Below the pieces are notes generated by a model. That model was not told the DNA's origin. It saw only the letters and a program-made list of their open reading frames with translations, and did no database searches. Position numbers and translations under genes: made by a program. This document shows positions 5,696-5,946 of a stretch of DNA of 5,946 bases, one piece after another. Location: positions 1 through 5,946 of the forward strand of contig CALCMV010000385.1 in assembly GCA_937967535.1 (NCBI GenBank), read 5' to 3'. Origin of the DNA: an uncultured Saprospiraceae bacterium (GTDB lineage Bacteria > Bacteroidota > Bacteroidia > Chitinophagales > Saprospiraceae). Positions within the stretch are counted from its first letter, which is position 1. Each line of letters starts with the position of its first letter.

Positions 5696-5946
5696 ATGGC
5701 TTACTCAGATTTCACAATAAAAGATTTAAAAGAAAAATTCAATATCGAATTTGCTGGAAAAGAGCTATTTACAGATGTAAAACCTCTTGAACCTACCGAA
5801 TGGCTGACGGATGCCCTGCGAAAATCTACCGCATTTGGGTTCTCCACCGAAAAGTCGCGCTCGGAGCGTTTGGTAACACCGATTCTGATAGAATTAAATG
5901 ATAGGAATAATCGTAGCTTTTCCGTTTATTCCGGTGCAAATATGGA
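5696..5946 (+). CDS. Hypothetical protein, nuclease-like family, 3' end outside window
   Basis: The frame opens at ATG 5696, directly after a good promoter, and stays open for 83 codons to the window edge. The protein begins MAYSDFTIKDLKEKFNIEF, and later reads STEKSRSERLVTPILIELND followed by RNNRSFSVYSGANM. The MAYSDFT head, the leucine-rich first helix and the EKSRSE..V.PILIEL block resemble a family of roughly 200-residue hypothetical proteins common in cyanobacteria and also present in Bacteroidota. That family continues with a D...E.K core of PD-(D/E)XK nuclease type and is sometimes labelled restriction-endonuclease-like. The catalytic part lies beyond the window, so activity cannot be judged. 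The assignment rests on memory of the N-terminal pattern. Confidence 0.8.
   Translation, partial: MAYSDFTIKDLKEKFNIEFAGKELFTDVKPLEPTEWLTDALRKSTAFGFSTEKSRSERLVTPILIELNDRNNRSFSVYSGANM

Overview
The window looks like chromosomal DNA from a member of the Bacteroidota. Three things suggest this. The spacers are extremely AT-rich and the genes moderately so. Genes lack clear Shine-Dalgarno sites. One good promoter, TTTG-N20-TATCTTTG ahead of position 5696, fits the Bacteroidota sigma factor consensus (TTTG / TAnnTTTG). Genus cannot be told from the sequence.

Layout: 1-1503 has no gene I can support. It is a repeat-rich spacer holding two large inverted repeats, a 180-bp MITE-like element (551-730), several short hairpins, a GATAGCTATC palindrome, a triplicated TTTGCMAGTAA motif and short direct repeats running up to the next start codon. 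1504-3507 encodes a 667-residue soluble protein that I do not recognise. 3508-4082 is almost filled by a second copy of the MITE-like element, which appears to be split by a 280-bp insertion with its own inverted ends. 4083-5147 encodes a 354-residue FAD-dependent oxidoreductase of the DAO fold, whose first codons lie inside a short repeat. 5148-5695 is a scar-like region. It has an unattributed plus-strand coding remnant, a GC-richer structured island, and a minus-strand 47-codon N-terminal gene fragment that stops where the island begins. 5696-5946 is the start of a plus-strand gene that runs off the window, resembling a family of PD-(D/E)XK-like hypothetical proteins.

The three genes are all on the plus strand, but large repeat-filled gaps separate them, so there is no sign of an operon or a shared pathway. 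I see no rRNA, tRNA, CRISPR array or full transposase gene. The most notable content is in the spacers: a pair of related miniature elements, one apparently nested, and evidence of gene decay beside 5148-5525. I found no convincing new multi-gene system.
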